Positions 1-10,052 of a stretch of 64,000 nucleotides of DNA are shown piece after piece. The position numbers and the translations under genes are program-made. The DNA is from an uncultured Pseudomonadota bacterium (GTDB lineage: Bacteria > Pseudomonadota > Gammaproteobacteria > Burkholderiales > SG8-39). The stretch covers positions 186,001 through 250,000 of the forward strand of contig CAIXPL010000016.1 in NCBI GenBank assembly GCA_903921325.1. Direction: 5' to 3'. Numbering within the stretch: position 1 is the stretch's first letter; every line of letters starts with the position of its first letter. The notes beneath the pieces are model-generated. The model had not been told where the DNA came from. It did no database searches and saw only the letters and a program-made list of their open reading frames with translations.

Positions 1-672
1 ATTCACCTGGGCGATCGGCTCGATTGGACGATCGCCGGCCAACCCCTGCATGGCACTGTACTCAATCTGCGCCGGTTGCATTGGGACTCCATGCAGGTGA
101 ATTTTTTTGTCATTGGCACTCCGCGGCTGCTCGATACGTTCACCGCAAGCTTCATTGCGAGCCTGCACCTGCCCGCCGCGGCACAGTCGGTGACCGCACG
201 GATGGTGCAGCAATTTCCCAATCTCACCGTGATTGACACGTCGGCGATTGTCGACCAGTTGCTGCAGGTGATCCGCCAGGTAAGCGAGGCAGCGCAATTT
301 CTGTTTCTGTTTGCGCTGGCAGCCGGGCTGCTGGTGTTGCATGCCGCCTTGATCAGCACGCAAGATGAGCGCATGCAGGATGCCGCAGTGATGCGCGCCC
401 TGGGTGCCAGCCGGGCGCAGCTGGTATGGTCGGCCCGGGTCGAATGTCTGGCAGTAGGGCTCACCGCCGGTGCGCTGGCAGCCGGACTGGCAGCCGCCGT
501 GGGCTGGGTGTTGGCCGCCCGGGTGTTTGAAATTGCCTATTACCCGAGTGGGTGGCTGTGGTTGGCCGGACCCGCCGTAGGATTGCTGTGTGCCCTGTGG
601 AACGCGCACCAGGCAGCAAAAATGGCGATGTCGCGCTCGCCACTTGAGTTGCTGCGCAGCGCCCCCGCTTAG
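1..672 (+). CDS. FtsX-like ABC transporter permease, C-terminal part (5' end outside window)
   Basis: The reading frame is open from the first base and ends in TAG, leaving about 223 residues of a membrane protein. The last third carries three hydrophobic segments (FLFLFALAAGLLVLHAALIS, a long Ala/Gly-rich segment, and GWLWLAGPAVGLLCALW). Between the first two lies AAVMRALGASRAQLV, which matches the conserved cytoplasmic loop of FtsX/MacB-type permeases. Such proteins work with an ABC ATPase in lipoprotein release, peptide export or cell-wall regulation. The soluble part before the first helix would be the periplasmic domain. The ATPase partner is not visible and is probably upstream. Length and order suggest a YbbP-like permease, but the subfamily is not certain. 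Confidence 0.75.
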   Translation: MHLGDRLDWTIAGQPLHGTVLNLRRLHWDSMQVNFFVIGTPRLLDTFTASFIASLHLPAAAQSVTARMVQQFPNLTVIDTSAIVDQLLQVIRQVSEAAQFLFLFALAAGLLVLHAALISTQDERMQDAAVMRALGASRAQLVWSARVECLAVGLTAGALAAGLAAAVGWVLAARVFEIAYYPSGWLWLAGPAVGLLCALWNAHQAAKMAMSRSPLELLRSAPA

Positions 673-700
673 AGCGGGGCTGGCGTACCATTCACGCCAG
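663..700 (+). terminator. Two adjacent hairpins at the permease stop codon
   Basis: CCCCGCT (663-669) pairs with AGCGGGG (673-679) around the TAG stop codon. Directly after it CTGGCGT (680-686) pairs with ACGCCAG (694-700). No T-run follows either stem, so this is not a classical intrinsic terminator. It may attenuate read-through into the GGDEF gene, whose ribosome site begins at about 698. Confidence 0.3.
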
Positions 701-711
701 GGAGCACGCAC

Positions 712-1899
712 GTGTCTGAGCGCATGCCAAAATCCACCCGAGCATCCATGCGACGCAAGGCAGTCGTGCTGTCAATCGCAGCCTCGCTGATGATGAGCAG
801 TCTTGCCTACATCACCTGGCAGGCGGTCCAGACAACGGAGCGTCAGCGCGCCAGTTTCGCCCTGCACAGTGATCTGCTGCTGATGGCAGGTCAGTTGAAA
901 CGCGATTGCAACGAACTCCTGTGGCTCGAGCGATCGACGCGCGATGCGACCGACGAACGTGCACGCAGCAGCCTGAAGGAGCGAACTGACAGGATCGTCG
1001 AATCAATGCGAGTGCAGCTCACTCGACACCTGCTCAGCCTGCCTGCAGGCGAGGATCGACTGGCCATTGAGGCGCTGGTGGCGAGTTTGCAACGCCATAT
1101 AGGGCTCATCCGCAGCCAGCCAGCGCAGCGCAGCCAGCCGGCCAGGCCAGCCCAACGCGGACCGTCTGAGGCGCTCGAATCGACTGTGCGGCAAAATCCT
1201 GATCGCGAATTGTCTGTGCTCATCGATCAGATCGACCGCCTTGCCATCGCTCAGGCCGGCACCGCGCAATCGGTGCAGGACGCGAATAGCGAGCGGCTGT
1301 TGGTTGCGCTGGGGGTTGCCCTGTTCGGCGCACTCGCTCTCATCCTGGGCGGCACGGTTGTGCACGCGCTCAGGGCCAATGCCCATCTGGCGCAACGAAT
1401 CGATCGACTTGAATTTGTCGACCCGTTGACCGAACTGCCCAATCGTCGTGCCTGGGATGAACGCCTGCCGGCGGAATTCATACACGCCACCCGCAGTGGC
1501 GCACCGCTCTCGGCCGCTTTGATCACCCTGGGCAAGCTGCCCTCGGGCGATGACAGCGGCGCTCGTGCCGAGTCCGAGCGGGCACTGCGTGAAGTCGGGC
1601 GCCTGTGGCGCGCGTCGCTGCGTCGCGGGGATTTTGCCGTGCGCTATGCAAGCGAGCGTTTTGCCGTGCTGCTCAATCATTGCGATGCGGCACAGGCGCA
1701 CGCAATGATTGAACGGTTCCGGCCGAGATTTCCACCCACAGTTGATTTCTGTGCCGGCGTGGCCACCTGGGATGGTCGCGAGAGCGCAGGCGAGTTGATC
1801 GCGCGGTTGGAGCGGGCTCTGGGCGATGCCTGCGCGCAGGGGCAGAATTGCACGGTGGTGTTGTCGAGCTCCGCGCCGGCAAGTCCGTCGCCTCGCTGA
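712..1899 (+). CDS. Membrane protein with degenerate GGDEF domain
   Basis: The protein has 395 residues. A first membrane segment lies at about residues 17-39 and a second at about 194-218, enclosing a mostly helical, Arg/Gln-rich sensor region. A GGDEF domain starts at DPLTELPNRRAWDERL (residue 237 on). The active-site motif that should read GG(D/E)EF is replaced by ASERF in RYASERF (residues 311-317), so diguanylate cyclase activity is unlikely. Degenerate GGDEF proteins often act as GTP- or c-di-GMP-responsive regulators. The start is GTG at 712 with GGGAG about 7 bases upstream. A SQPAQRSQPARPAQRG stretch in the sensor region is low-complexity. No EAL or PAS domain is visible. Confidence 0.8.
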   Translation: MSERMPKSTRASMRRKAVVLSIAASLMMSSLAYITWQAVQTTERQRASFALHSDLLLMAGQLKRDCNELLWLERSTRDATDERARSSLKERTDRIVESMRVQLTRHLLSLPAGEDRLAIEALVASLQRHIGLIRSQPAQRSQPARPAQRGPSEALESTVRQNPDRELSVLIDQIDRLAIAQAGTAQSVQDANSERLLVALGVALFGALALILGGTVVHALRANAHLAQRIDRLEFVDPLTELPNRRAWDERLPAEFIHATRSGAPLSAALITLGKLPSGDDSGARAESERALREVGRLWRASLRRGDFAVRYASERFAVLLNHCDAAQAHAMIERFRPRFPPTVDFCAGVATWDGRESAGELIARLERALGDACAQGQNCTVVLSSSAPASPSPR

Positions 1900-1973
1900 C
1901 GCGGTGTTCGCTCGTCGTCTGTGCTGCATCAGGCGACCAGCGGATGAAATTCTCCGCCGGCGATTGCACTGTG

Positions 1974-3485
1974 TCAGTCAGCGATCTGACGCAATTCGCG
2001 TTTCAAGACTTTGCCGTAGTTGTTCTTGGGCAGAACATCGACAAAACGGTAATGGCGTGGTCGCTTGAAGCGCGCAATATGGTTCAGGCAGTGGGCATCG
2101 AGTTCGGCCGCAGCCGCTTTACTGCCCTGCGCCAGGACGATGTAGGCAATCACCTGTTCGCCCCACTCCGGGTCCGGGCGGCCGATCACCGCAGCTTCAG
2201 CAACGGCCGGATGGGTGAGCAATATCTCCTCGACCTCACGGGGATAAATGTTCGATCCGCCAGAAATGATCAGATCCTTCGAGCGGTCGATCAGGGTCAG
2301 AAATCCATCCTCGTCGAGCCGACCCAGATCACCGGTATGCAGCCAGCCATCGGCGAGCGTGCGCGCACTGGCTTGCCGATCGCACCAATAGCCACTCATG
2401 ACGACATCACCACGCACCGCTACTTCGCCCACCGTACCGGCTGGCAAAGCGCGGCCGGTCTCATCGAGGATGCGTACTTCAACGCCGGTGTGCGGCAGGC
2501 CGACTGAGCCCAGACGCTCGGCATAGCGCGGGTGACCCACATCGGCATGCTGCTCGCGCGAGAGAACGGTAATGGTCATCGGGCTCTCGCCCTGCCCATA
2601 GATTTGCACAAAACGCTGGCCAAGGCAGTCCAGGGCATCGCGGATGTCGGCACCATACATCGGACCGCCGCCGTACACGATGGTCTTGAGTCCTTCGCCC
2701 GTTTCAGCGCCCGCGCGCGCATGAGCTGTCAACCGTCGCACCATGGTGGGGGCGGCAAACAGGGTGGCGCCGCGATAGTGGCGCGCGAGAGAAAAGATTT
2801 CGGCCGCTTCAAATCCTTCGCTGGCGGGCGTCACCTGGGTAGCGGCGGCGGCCAGGTGCGGCAGGATATACAGCCCCGAGCCATGCGACATCGGTGCCGC
2901 GTGGATGATGCAATCGCCGCAGGCAATCGAGTCGACATCGCAAAAGTAGCCAAGGCTCATCACCATGAGGTTGCGATGAGTAAGGGTGACACCTTTAGGG
3001 CGCCCGGTTGTGCCACTGGTATAGAACAGCCAGGCAGGTGTCTCTGGCCGTACCTCGGCCATGTCGATCGGTGCGTCGTCATGCATTCGATACCAATCGG
3101 GTGAACCGGTGAGCAAAGTCGCCCTGCGATTACCGGCCAGCTCAACAGCAGGGGCGAGTGCGGCATCCGTGACAACCAGTCGGGCACCTGAATGTTCAAT
3201 GATGTAGCTCAACTCGCTCGGATGCAGTTTGGCGTTCACTGGGACAACGACCAGACCGGCCCACCAGGCTGCACACATGACCTCGAGATATTCGGGGCGG
3301 TTGTTCATGAATAGCGCGATGCGATCGCCCGGTGCCAGTCGCAGACGATGGCGAAAGGCACCTGCGAGCGCTGCGCAGTGAATGGCCAGTTCGGCAAAAC
3401 TCATGGTTGCCTGCTCGCCGCGCGCCAATGCCAGGCGATGCGGGTGGGCGCGGGCCGCGCGCAGGAGGAGGTGGGCGAGATTCAT
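1974..3485 (-). CDS. Class I adenylate-forming enzyme (acyl-CoA synthetase/ligase)
   Basis: This 503-residue protein has the full set of ANL-family motifs: the P-loop YTSGTTGRPKG (155-165), LHTGDLGRLDEDGF, the hinge-region LIDRSKDLIISGGSNIYP, and the C-terminal catalytic lysine in NYGKVLKREL. It should activate a carboxylic acid to an acyl-AMP and then a CoA thioester in the cytoplasm. The substrate (fatty or aromatic acid) cannot be read from sequence. The frame is open for 89 more codons upstream, but family homology begins at MNLAHLLLRAA, so I place the start at 3485. The ribosome site there is weak. The gene is divergent from clpB, and the upstream extension would run across the clpB heat-shock promoter, which also argues for the shorter form. 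Confidence 0.85.
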   Translation of the reverse strand: MNLAHLLLRAARAHPHRLALARGEQATMSFAELAIHCAALAGAFRHRLRLAPGDRIALFMNNRPEYLEVMCAAWWAGLVVVPVNAKLHPSELSYIIEHSGARLVVTDAALAPAVELAGNRRATLLTGSPDWYRMHDDAPIDMAEVRPETPAWLFYTSGTTGRPKGVTLTHRNLMVMSLGYFCDVDSIACGDCIIHAAPMSHGSGLYILPHLAAAATQVTPASEGFEAAEIFSLARHYRGATLFAAPTMVRRLTAHARAGAETGEGLKTIVYGGGPMYGADIRDALDCLGQRFVQIYGQGESPMTITVLSREQHADVGHPRYAERLGSVGLPHTGVEVRILDETGRALPAGTVGEVAVRGDVVMSGYWCDRQASARTLADGWLHTGDLGRLDEDGFLTLIDRSKDLIISGGSNIYPREVEEILLTHPAVAEAAVIGRPDPEWGEQVIAYIVLAQGSKAAAAELDAHCLNHIARFKRPRHYRFVDVLPKNNYGKVLKRELRQIAD

Positions 3486-3539
3486 GGTGTGAGTATGGTA
3501 CGACGAGTGGAACTTTTCGTGCTCAGGGGCACAGCGCCG

Positions 3540-3567
3540 CTTGAAAACGGGTGCCTTGGCCGCATCT
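3540..3567 (+). promoter_or_regulatory. Predicted sigma-32 heat-shock promoter of clpB
   Basis: CTTGAAA at 3540-3546 is a perfect sigma-32 -35 element. After 13 bases follows CCGCATCT at 3560-3567, matching CCCCATNT at every position but one. Transcription would start near 3574, leaving a leader of about 80 bases before the clpB ATG at 3654. ClpB is a classic RpoH-regulon member, which supports the call. Confidence 0.75.
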
Positions 3568-3653
3568 GCTGCTGTAAAGGGAAACCGTTGCGGCATTGCG
3601 ACCTGAGCGTCGCGCGGCCCGGCGGTCCGTGCATTGGACAAGGAGCATAAGTA

Positions 3654-6257
3654 ATGAGAACCGACAAGTTGACCACGCGATTTCAGCAGGCGATTGCCGA
3701 GGCGCAAAGCCTTGCCGCCGGCGCGAGCAATCCCTATATCGAACCGCTGCACGTGCTGTCGGCACTGCTCGTAGAGGAGGGTGGCGTAGCCAAGTCACTG
3801 CTCGAACGGGCAGGCGCCAATCTGGCCCACCTGCGTGAAGCGGTGCGCAGTGGATTGCAGCGACTGCCCCAGGTGCAGGGCGGTTCGGGTGAACTGCAGG
3901 TTTCGCGTGAGCTGACCGCCTTATTCAATCTGACCGACCGTGAAGCGCAGAAGCGTGGCGATCAATACATATCGAGCGAATTGTTCCTGCTTGCCCTGGT
4001 CGATGACAAAAGCGAGGCTGGCCGAGCGCTCAAAGAAGCCGGGGTGAATCGCAAGGCGCTGGAACAGGCTGTTGACGCGGTGCGCGGCGGGGCTGCGGTG
4101 GACAATCCCGAGGCCGAGGGACAGCGCGAGGCATTGAAAAAATACACCCTGGATCTCACCGAGCGGGCGCGGTTGGGCAAGCTCGATCCGGTGATCGGGC
4201 GCGACGATGAAATCCGGCGCGTCATTCAGATCCTGCAGCGGCGCACAAAAAACAATCCGGTGCTGATCGGGGAGCCTGGGGTTGGCAAGACCGCCATTGT
4301 CGAGGGGCTCGCACAACGCATCGTCAATGGCGAAGTGCCCGATTCGCTCAAAGGCAAGCGTGTGCTGTCGCTCGACATGGCCTCGCTCCTGGCCGGTGCC
4401 AAGTACCGTGGCGAATTCGAGGAGCGCCTGAAGGCGGTGCTCAAGGAATTGGCGCAGGACGAGGGACAGACCATCGTATTCATCGACGAATTGCATACGA
4501 TGGTGGGCGCGGGCAAGGCCGAGGGTGCCATGGACGCGGGCAATATGCTCAAACCCGCGCTTGCTCGCGGTGAATTGCATTGTGTCGGTGCCACCACGCT
4601 CGATGAATATCGCAAATATGTCGAGAAGGATGCTGCCCTTGAGCGGCGTTTTCAGAAAGTGCTGGTCGGTGAGCCCTCAGTGGAGGCCACCATCGCGATC
4701 CTGCGCGGCTTGCAGGAGAAATACGAAGTGCATCACGGAGTGGAGATCACCGACCCGGCGATCGTCGCTGCGGCTGAGCTATCCAACCGCTATATCACCG
4801 ATCGCTTCTTGCCCGACAAGGCAATCGATCTGATCGATGAAGCGGCGGCCCGCATCAAGATGGAAATCGATTCGAAGCCTGAAGTGATGGACAAGCTCGA
4901 TCGTCGGCTCATTCAGCTCAAGATCGAACGCGAGGCCGTGCGTAAGGAAACCGATGAGGCTTCGCAGCGCCGCTTCGCACTGATTGAATCGGAGATCGTG
5001 CGGCTGGAACGCGAATATGCCGACCTCGATGACATCTGGAAGGAAGAGAAGTCAGCCGTACAGGGTTCGCAAGCGATCAAGGAGGAACTCGAGAAAATCA
5101 AACTCGAGATGGAATCGGCCAAACGCAAGGGCGACTGGCAGCGGGTGTCCGAGCTTCAATATGGCCGCGTGCCGCAGCTCGAAGCGCAGTTGCGCGGTGC
5201 CGAGTCAGGGGCCGGCGCCGCGCGTGCGGACGAGGCAGACGGCCGTCCGCGGCTGCTGCGCACCCAGGTCGGCGCCGAGGAAATTGCCGAGGTGGTGTCG
5301 CGTGCGACCGGCATTCCCGTGTCAAAGATGATGCAGGGCGAACGCGACAAGCTGCTCAAGATGGAAGACAAGCTGCACGAACGCGTGGTGGGTCAGGACG
5401 AGGCGGTGCGCCTGGTGTCCGATGCCATCCGCCGTTCGCGTGCCGGCCTGTCAGACCCCAATCGTCCCTATGGCTCGTTCCTGTTCCTCGGGCCGACCGG
5501 CGTAGGCAAGACCGAGCTGTGCAAGGCCCTTGCCATGTTCCTGTTCGATTCCGAGGATCACCTGATCCGGATCGACATGTCCGAGTTCATGGAGAAGCAT
5601 TCCGTCGCACGTCTGATTGGAGCTCCGCCGGGCTATGTCGGCTACGAGGAAGGTGGCTATCTGACCGAGGCAGTGCGGCGCAAGCCCTACAGTGTAATTC
5701 TGCTCGATGAGATCGAGAAGGCGCATCCGGATGTGTTCAACGTACTGTTGCAGGTGCTCGATGACGGTCGCATGACCGATGGTCAGGGCCGCACGGTTGA
5801 CTTCAAGAACACGGTCGTGGTGATGACCTCCAATCTGGGATCGCAAATGATCCAGAGCATGAGTGGCAGTGATCCGGGTCTGGTGAAGACTGCGGTTCTG
5901 GCCGAGGTCAAGACCCAGTTCCGGCCCGAGTTCGTCAATCGGATCGATGAGCTGGTGGTGTTTCACTCGCTCGATCAGAAAAACATCCGCAGCATCGCCG
6001 GCATCCAGTTGAAGCTGCTCGAAGCACGCCTGGCGAAACTGGAAATCGGTCTGCAGGTGACCGATGAAGCGTTGACCGAGTTGGCGCGCGACGGGTTCGA
6101 TCCGATCTATGGGGCGCGGCCGCTCAAGCGAGCGATTCAGTCGCTCGTTGAAAACCCGCTATCGAAGGCGTTGCTGGAGGGAAAATTCGGCCCGAAGGAC
6201 ACGATCAAAGTCCATTTGCATCGTGGCGCGATGAGCTTCGAGAAGGTCGTGGCCTGA
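3654..6257 (+). CDS. clpB: ATP-dependent disaggregase ClpB
   Basis: This 867-residue Hsp104/ClpB hexameric chaperone extracts polypeptides from cytoplasmic aggregates together with DnaK. The N-terminal Clp-N repeats begin with [20 protein letters not shown]. The first AAA+ module has Walker A GEPGVGKT at residue 206 and Walker [14 protein letters not shown]. The long charged middle domain (about 410-530) separates ClpB from ClpA and ClpC. The second AAA+ module has GPTGVGKTE at residue 613 and [15 protein letters not shown]. There is no ClpP-binding loop, as expected for ClpB. AGGAG at 3641-3645 precedes the ATG. It has its own predicted sigma-32 promoter, and the final 99 bases overlap the convergent yqgE gene. 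Confidence 0.98.
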   Translation: MRTDKLTTRFQQAIAEAQSLAAGASNPYIEPLHVLSALLVEEGGVAKSLLERAGANLAHLREAVRSGLQRLPQVQGGSGELQVSRELTALFNLTDREAQKRGDQYISSELFLLALVDDKSEAGRALKEAGVNRKALEQAVDAVRGGAAVDNPEAEGQREALKKYTLDLTERARLGKLDPVIGRDDEIRRVIQILQRRTKNNPVLIGEPGVGKTAIVEGLAQRIVNGEVPDSLKGKRVLSLDMASLLAGAKYRGEFEERLKAVLKELAQDEGQTIVFIDELHTMVGAGKAEGAMDAGNMLKPALARGELHCVGATTLDEYRKYVEKDAALERRFQKVLVGEPSVEATIAILRGLQEKYEVHHGVEITDPAIVAAAELSNRYITDRFLPDKAIDLIDEAAARIKMEIDSKPEVMDKLDRRLIQLKIEREAVRKETDEASQRRFALIESEIVRLEREYADLDDIWKEEKSAVQGSQAIKEELEKIKLEMESAKRKGDWQRVSELQYGRVPQLEAQLRGAESGAGAARADEADGRPRLLRTQVGAEEIAEVVSRATGIPVSKMMQGERDKLLKMEDKLHERVVGQDEAVRLVSDAIRRSRAGLSDPNRPYGSFLFLGPTGVGKTELCKALAMFLFDSEDHLIRIDMSEFMEKHSVARLIGAPPGYVGYEEGGYLTEAVRRKPYSVILLDEIEKAHPDVFNVLLQVLDDGRMTDGQGRTVDFKNTVVVMTSNLGSQMIQSMSGSDPGLVKTAVLAEVKTQFRPEFVNRIDELVVFHSLDQKNIRSIAGIQLKLLEARLAKLEIGLQVTDEALTELARDGFDPIYGARPLKRAIQSLVENPLSKALLEGKFGPKDTIKVHLHRGAMSFEKVVA

Positions 6258-6971
6258 AAAGTGATCAGGGTGATCGTTTCGCGCGTTGATCTTGGCGGCT
6301 TGTTCGAGCAGGTCGCGCCACAGGCGATTGGTCGGATGGCCAAATACGGTGGCCAGATCGGGGTTGCCGACCAGCCACAATCCGCGGCCGATTTCCATGC
6401 GCAACTGTCCCGGCTTCCAGCGCGCGGTGCCGGCGTAGTAGCGCGCCTCGTTCGGTGTGGTCTGGATGAGCCGATCGACCACTTCGCGCCGCTGGGCGAG
6501 ATAGACATGGGTCATCAACTCGATGGAATCCGGCCCCGGTGATTGGTCGGCGCGGACCAGGGCGAACAAGGTGTCGGCGCTCATCGGTCCACCGAAGTAG
6601 ACCGGATCGATCACTTTGCGTGAGGGCAGGTCGTCAGGAAACAGGCTCGCCAGCGTGCGATTGCTCGGGCGATTGATGATCACCCCGACGTGGCTGTCGT
6701 TGGCAAGCGGACTGACCAGTAGCACCGCATGTCGAAACGTCGGATGGGTAATCGATGGCGCGGCAATCAAAAAAACCGCGCGGTCCTCGGCCAGCGCGTC
6801 GGCCGCATGCGCAGCCGTGCCGATACCGAGCAGCGCCAGCCCAGCGATCAGCGCGCGCAACGTACGCACGGCATTGAAGCGCGTCAGCACGTGCCGGGTC
6901 GCGCAGACAATCAAGCGGCGCAGCAAGTAGCCCCTGGTCCATCGAATCAAGCGCGTCAGCAGGTAGCGCAT
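6159..6971 (-). CDS. yqgE: YqgE/AlgH (DUF179) family protein with extended ends
   Basis: The core [36 protein letters not shown] and [17 protein letters not shown] is typical of YqgE/AlgH, usually a cytoplasmic protein of about 185 residues with no firm biochemical function. Here the frame gives 270 residues. The extra N-terminus contains an apparent signal peptide ([20 protein letters not shown]), so this copy may be exported. A GTG at 6869 directly before that peptide is an alternative start. With the ATG at 6971 the gene overlaps the end of tag by 16 bases. The last 33 or so residues lie beyond the usual family end and are encoded opposite the 3' end of clpB. Confidence 0.85.
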   Translation of the reverse strand: MRYLLTRLIRWTRGYLLRRLIVCATRHVLTRFNAVRTLRALIAGLALLGIGTAAHAADALAEDRAVFLIAAPSITHPTFRHAVLLVSPLANDSHVGVIINRPSNRTLASLFPDDLPSRKVIDPVYFGGPMSADTLFALVRADQSPGPDSIELMTHVYLAQRREVVDRLIQTTPNEARYYAGTARWKPGQLRMEIGRGLWLVGNPDLATVFGHPTNRLWRDLLEQAAKINARNDHPDHFSGHDLLEAHRATMQMDFDRVLRAEFSLQQRLR

Positions 6972-7573
6972 CGTCCACCCAATTGTGGATAGCGGTAGCA
7001 GGTGGTCAGATGATCATTGACCAAGCCTGTCGCCTGCATGAAAGCATAGACGATTGTGGGTCCGACAAACCGGAATCCAAGCGATTTCAATTCACGGCTG
7101 AAAGCCACTGACTGTTCGGTCTGTGCCGGCACCTCATCCGGGTTGCGCCGCGGGCTGTGCGCGGTGGCTGGTTCGGCGTAACGCCAGACAAAGCGCGCAA
7201 ATGATCCCCAGCGTTCGCACACGCGCAGCACGGCATGCGCGTTGGTGAGGGTCGATGCGATTTTCAGGCGATTGCGCACGATGCCTGAGTCGGCCATCAG
7301 TCGGATCACATCGGCCTCGGTGAAGCGCGCCACGTGCAGCGGGTCAAAGCCCTTGAACACCTCGCGATAGCGCTCGCGCTTGGCGAGGATGGTCGACCAG
7401 GACAGACCCGCTTGCGCGCCTTCCAGCGTCAGGCATTCAAACAGGCGATGGTCATCATGCTCGGGCACGCCCCATTCGCTGTCGTGATAGGCCTGATCGA
7501 GCGGCAATCGAGCCCAGTGGCAGCGTGTCGGGTTCGCGCCACCGTCATCGACTGCTGGCACTGGCTGCTCCAT
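6956..7573 (-). CDS. tag: DNA-3-methyladenine glycosylase I
   Basis: The 205-residue protein has the Tag fold signature RCHWARLPLDQAYHDSEWG near the N-terminus, then EGAQAGLSWSTILAKRERYR, the family's helix-hairpin-helix region, and the C-terminal HLTTCYRY. The His/Cys residues at both ends (Cys in RCHWA, and HLTTC) form the zinc clip of this family. The enzyme removes 3-methyladenine from alkylated DNA to start base-excision repair. Length is slightly above the usual 185-195. The yqgE start lies inside its last codons, so the two genes are probably co-transcribed. Confidence 0.95.
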   Translation of the reverse strand: MEQPVPAVDDGGANPTRCHWARLPLDQAYHDSEWGVPEHDDHRLFECLTLEGAQAGLSWSTILAKRERYREVFKGFDPLHVARFTEADVIRLMADSGIVRNRLKIASTLTNAHAVLRVCERWGSFARFVWRYAEPATAHSPRRNPDEVPAQTEQSVAFSRELKSLGFRFVGPTIVYAFMQATGLVNDHLTTCYRYPQLGGRCATC

Positions 7574-7651
7574 TGCCTGAACGTCCTTCGCACTTGGCCA
7601 GGCGCGCGGTAGATGAATCGTCCATCACGGGAAGCCGAGCACCCGTCGTTC

Positions 7652-8851
7652 TCAGCTAAACGCCTGTATCCCGGTTTGTGCCCGCCCAAGAATGAGCGCG
7701 TGGACATCGTGGGTGCCTTCGTAGGTGTTGACGACCTCGAGATTGACCATATGCCGGATCACACCGAATTCATCAGAAATACCATTGCCGCCGAGCATGT
7801 CACGCGCAACGCGGGCGATGTCGAGTGACTTGCCACAGGAGTTGCGCTTCATGATCGAGGTGATTTCAACGGCAGCGGTGCCGGCGTCCTTCATCCGCCC
7901 CAGGCGCAGGCAACCCTGCAAGCCGAGTGTGATTTCAGTCTGCATGTCGGCCAGTTTCTTTTGCACCAGCTGATTGGCCGCCAGCGGGCGCCCAAACTGG
8001 GTGCGATCGAGCGTGTATTGACGCGCGGCATGCCAGCAAAACTCCGCCGCGCCGAGGGCGCCCCAGGCGATGCCAAAGCGTGCTGAATCGAGGCACGTGA
8101 ACGGACCTTTGAGTCCGGTGACATCGGGCAGCATGTTCTCCTCGGGAACGAACACCTGGTCCATGACAATCTCGCCGGTGAGCGATGCGCGCAGCCCGAC
8201 CTTGCCGTGGATCGGCGGGGTCGACAGGCCCTTGGCGCCCTTTTCCAGCAAAAAGCCGCGGATGATGCCGTCATCGGTTTTGGCCCAGACCAGCAGAACA
8301 TCGGCGAACGGGGAGTTGGAAATCCACATCTTTGCGCCGGTGAGCAGATAGCCTCCGGCGGTCGAGTGGGCCCGGGTTGTCATGCTGGCCGGATCGGAAC
8401 CGTGATTCGGTTCGGTGAGGCCAAAACAGCCGATCAGCTCGCCGCGCGCGAGTCCGGGCAGATATTTTTGCTTCTGCGCCTGGGTACCGAAGACATTGAT
8501 CGGGTGCATCACCAGCGAGGACTGCACGCTCATCATCGAGCGGTAACCTGAGTCCACGCGCTCCACTTCGCGGGCAATCAGGCCATAGCAGACATAGCTC
8601 AGGCCAGCGCCGCCGTATTCGGTCGGGATGGTGGGGCCGAGCAGTCCGAGTTCGCCCATTTCCCGGAAAATGGCCGGATCGGTCTTCTCATTGCGAAAGG
8701 CATCGAGGATGCGCGGCTGCAGTTTGTCCTGGCAATAGGCACGCGCCGCGTCGCGGACCATGCGCTCATCTTCGGTGAGCTGATCATCGAGCAGGAGCGG
8801 ATCAGACCAGTTGAAGGATGCTTTGCGGGGCTTGCTGGGCGTTGCGTTCAT
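7652..8851 (-). CDS. gcdH: Glutaryl-CoA dehydrogenase
   Basis: The 399-residue acyl-CoA dehydrogenase matches glutaryl-CoA dehydrogenase throughout: [19 protein letters not shown] at the N-terminus, [29 protein letters not shown], and the catalytic glutamate in [20 protein letters not shown]. It oxidatively decarboxylates glutaryl-CoA to crotonyl-CoA, passing electrons to ETF, and serves lysine, tryptophan and aromatic-acid (benzoyl-CoA type) catabolism. I use the ATG at 8851 ([15 protein letters not shown]), which has GGAG 8 bases upstream; an open extension to 8983 looks non-coding. The 244-base gap to the divergent hydrolase gene shows no clear motif. Confidence 0.95.
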   Translation of the reverse strand: MNATPSKPRKASFNWSDPLLLDDQLTEDERMVRDAARAYCQDKLQPRILDAFRNEKTDPAIFREMGELGLLGPTIPTEYGGAGLSYVCYGLIAREVERVDSGYRSMMSVQSSLVMHPINVFGTQAQKQKYLPGLARGELIGCFGLTEPNHGSDPASMTTRAHSTAGGYLLTGAKMWISNSPFADVLLVWAKTDDGIIRGFLLEKGAKGLSTPPIHGKVGLRASLTGEIVMDQVFVPEENMLPDVTGLKGPFTCLDSARFGIAWGALGAAEFCWHAARQYTLDRTQFGRPLAANQLVQKKLADMQTEITLGLQGCLRLGRMKDAGTAAVEITSIMKRNSCGKSLDIARVARDMLGGNGISDEFGVIRHMVNLEVVNTYEGTHDVHALILGRAQTGIQAFS

Positions 8852-9095
8852 CAAAGACTCCGGCTGGGTTGAGCACACATCGGGGGGCGCGTCGCCCGCG
8901 GGCAGGACACCATACGCAATGGCCCGCCCGGGGCTGGAGGGGCTACGCTCCGATCGTCGATCAGGTTTTCGACAAGCGCCCATGATAACTCAGCGTTGCG
9001 AGCTGTCCTTGGGCGCTACCAGACCTGTCCGCGTTGACCCGGCCGCACGGCTGGGGCAATCTGGCCGGCCTTCACCCCTTGAGCAGGCGCACGCA

Positions 9096-10052
9096 ATGCA
9101 GATTCACCACTATGAGCACGGCATCCATGCGATTGATTCGGGCTATTACCGCCCCGATCTGGATGCGATTCATTTCATCGTCGATGGTGGAGAAGTGGCA
9201 GTGATCGACACCGGCACCAATCACTCGGTCACCCGGATAGTGGCCGCACTCGACGAGTTGGGCTGCGCACCGGAAGCCGTGCGCCATGTCCTGCTCACGC
9301 ATGTGCATCTGGACCATGCCGCGGGTGCCGGTTCACTCATGCAGCGCCTGCCCAATGCGCGCCTGGCGGTGCACGCACGCGGTGCCCGGCACCTGTCTGA
9401 TCCGCGCAAGCTGTGGGACGCCACGGTGGCGGTGTATGGTGAGGATCACGTGATGAACGCCTATGGCGCGCTCGCACCGGTGCCGCCCGAGCGCATCGAA
9501 GTCGTCCCTGATCTTGCCGTGCTCGATCTGGGTCGCCGGCAGATTCAGGTGCTCGATACGCCCGGGCACGCCCGTCATCATGTGGTCTACCATGATTCGG
9601 CCAGTGGTCACGTGTTTTGCGGTGACATCTTCGGACTGTCTTATCGCGAACTGGATCGTGACGGCCAGGCATTCATCATCCCCACCAGCAGTCCGTCACA
9701 GTTCGATCCGCAGGAGGCGCATCAATCGATCGATCGCATCCTCGCACTGGCGCCAGAGGCGGTCTATCTCACGCACTTTGCCCAGGTACGCACGGTGCCG
9801 CGTCTGGGTGCCCAATTGCATCGCATGCTCGATGCCTACGCGGCGCTCGCCGAGCGTTGCCGTGACACGGGCGATGCGCGCTACTCGCTACTGCATGAAG
9901 GCATGAAGGCGATTGTGCTGAATGAAGCGCATCGCGCAGGCTGGCAGCCGCATGACGAGCAGCGCTTGCTCGAGGTGCTTGGACTCGACATCGAATTGAA
10001 TGCCCAGGGGCTGGTGTCCTGGCTTGAGGCCACGACACCAGCAGGGCGTTAG
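9096..10052 (+). CDS. MBL-fold metallo-hydrolase
   Basis: The 318-residue protein has a metallo-beta-lactamase domain with an intact metal motif LTHVHLDHAAGAG, a further ligand in DTPGHARHHV, and CGDIFGLSY contributing the bridging aspartate. A C-terminal helical region of about 100 residues follows the domain. Proteins of this subgroup are generic thiolesterases or glyoxalase II-like hydrolases; the substrate is not identifiable. The ATG at 9096 begins the homologous part; longer readings upstream are Arg/Pro-rich and unlikely. It converges with the Rieske oxygenase gene, the two stops sharing four bases (TTAG). Confidence 0.85.
   Translation: MQIHHYEHGIHAIDSGYYRPDLDAIHFIVDGGEVAVIDTGTNHSVTRIVAALDELGCAPEAVRHVLLTHVHLDHAAGAGSLMQRLPNARLAVHARGARHLSDPRKLWDATVAVYGEDHVMNAYGALAPVPPERIEVVPDLAVLDLGRRQIQVLDTPGHARHHVVYHDSASGHVFCGDIFGLSYRELDRDGQAFIIPTSSPSQFDPQEAHQSIDRILALAPEAVYLTHFAQVRTVPRLGAQLHRMLDAYAALAERCRDTGDARYSLLHEGMKAIVLNEAHRAGWQPHDEQRLLEVLGLDIELNAQGLVSWLEATTPAGR

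Noticed and set aside
3486-3752. Longer N-terminus for the acyl-CoA ligase
   Set aside because: The extension has no family homology and would be transcribed across the clpB promoter and start.
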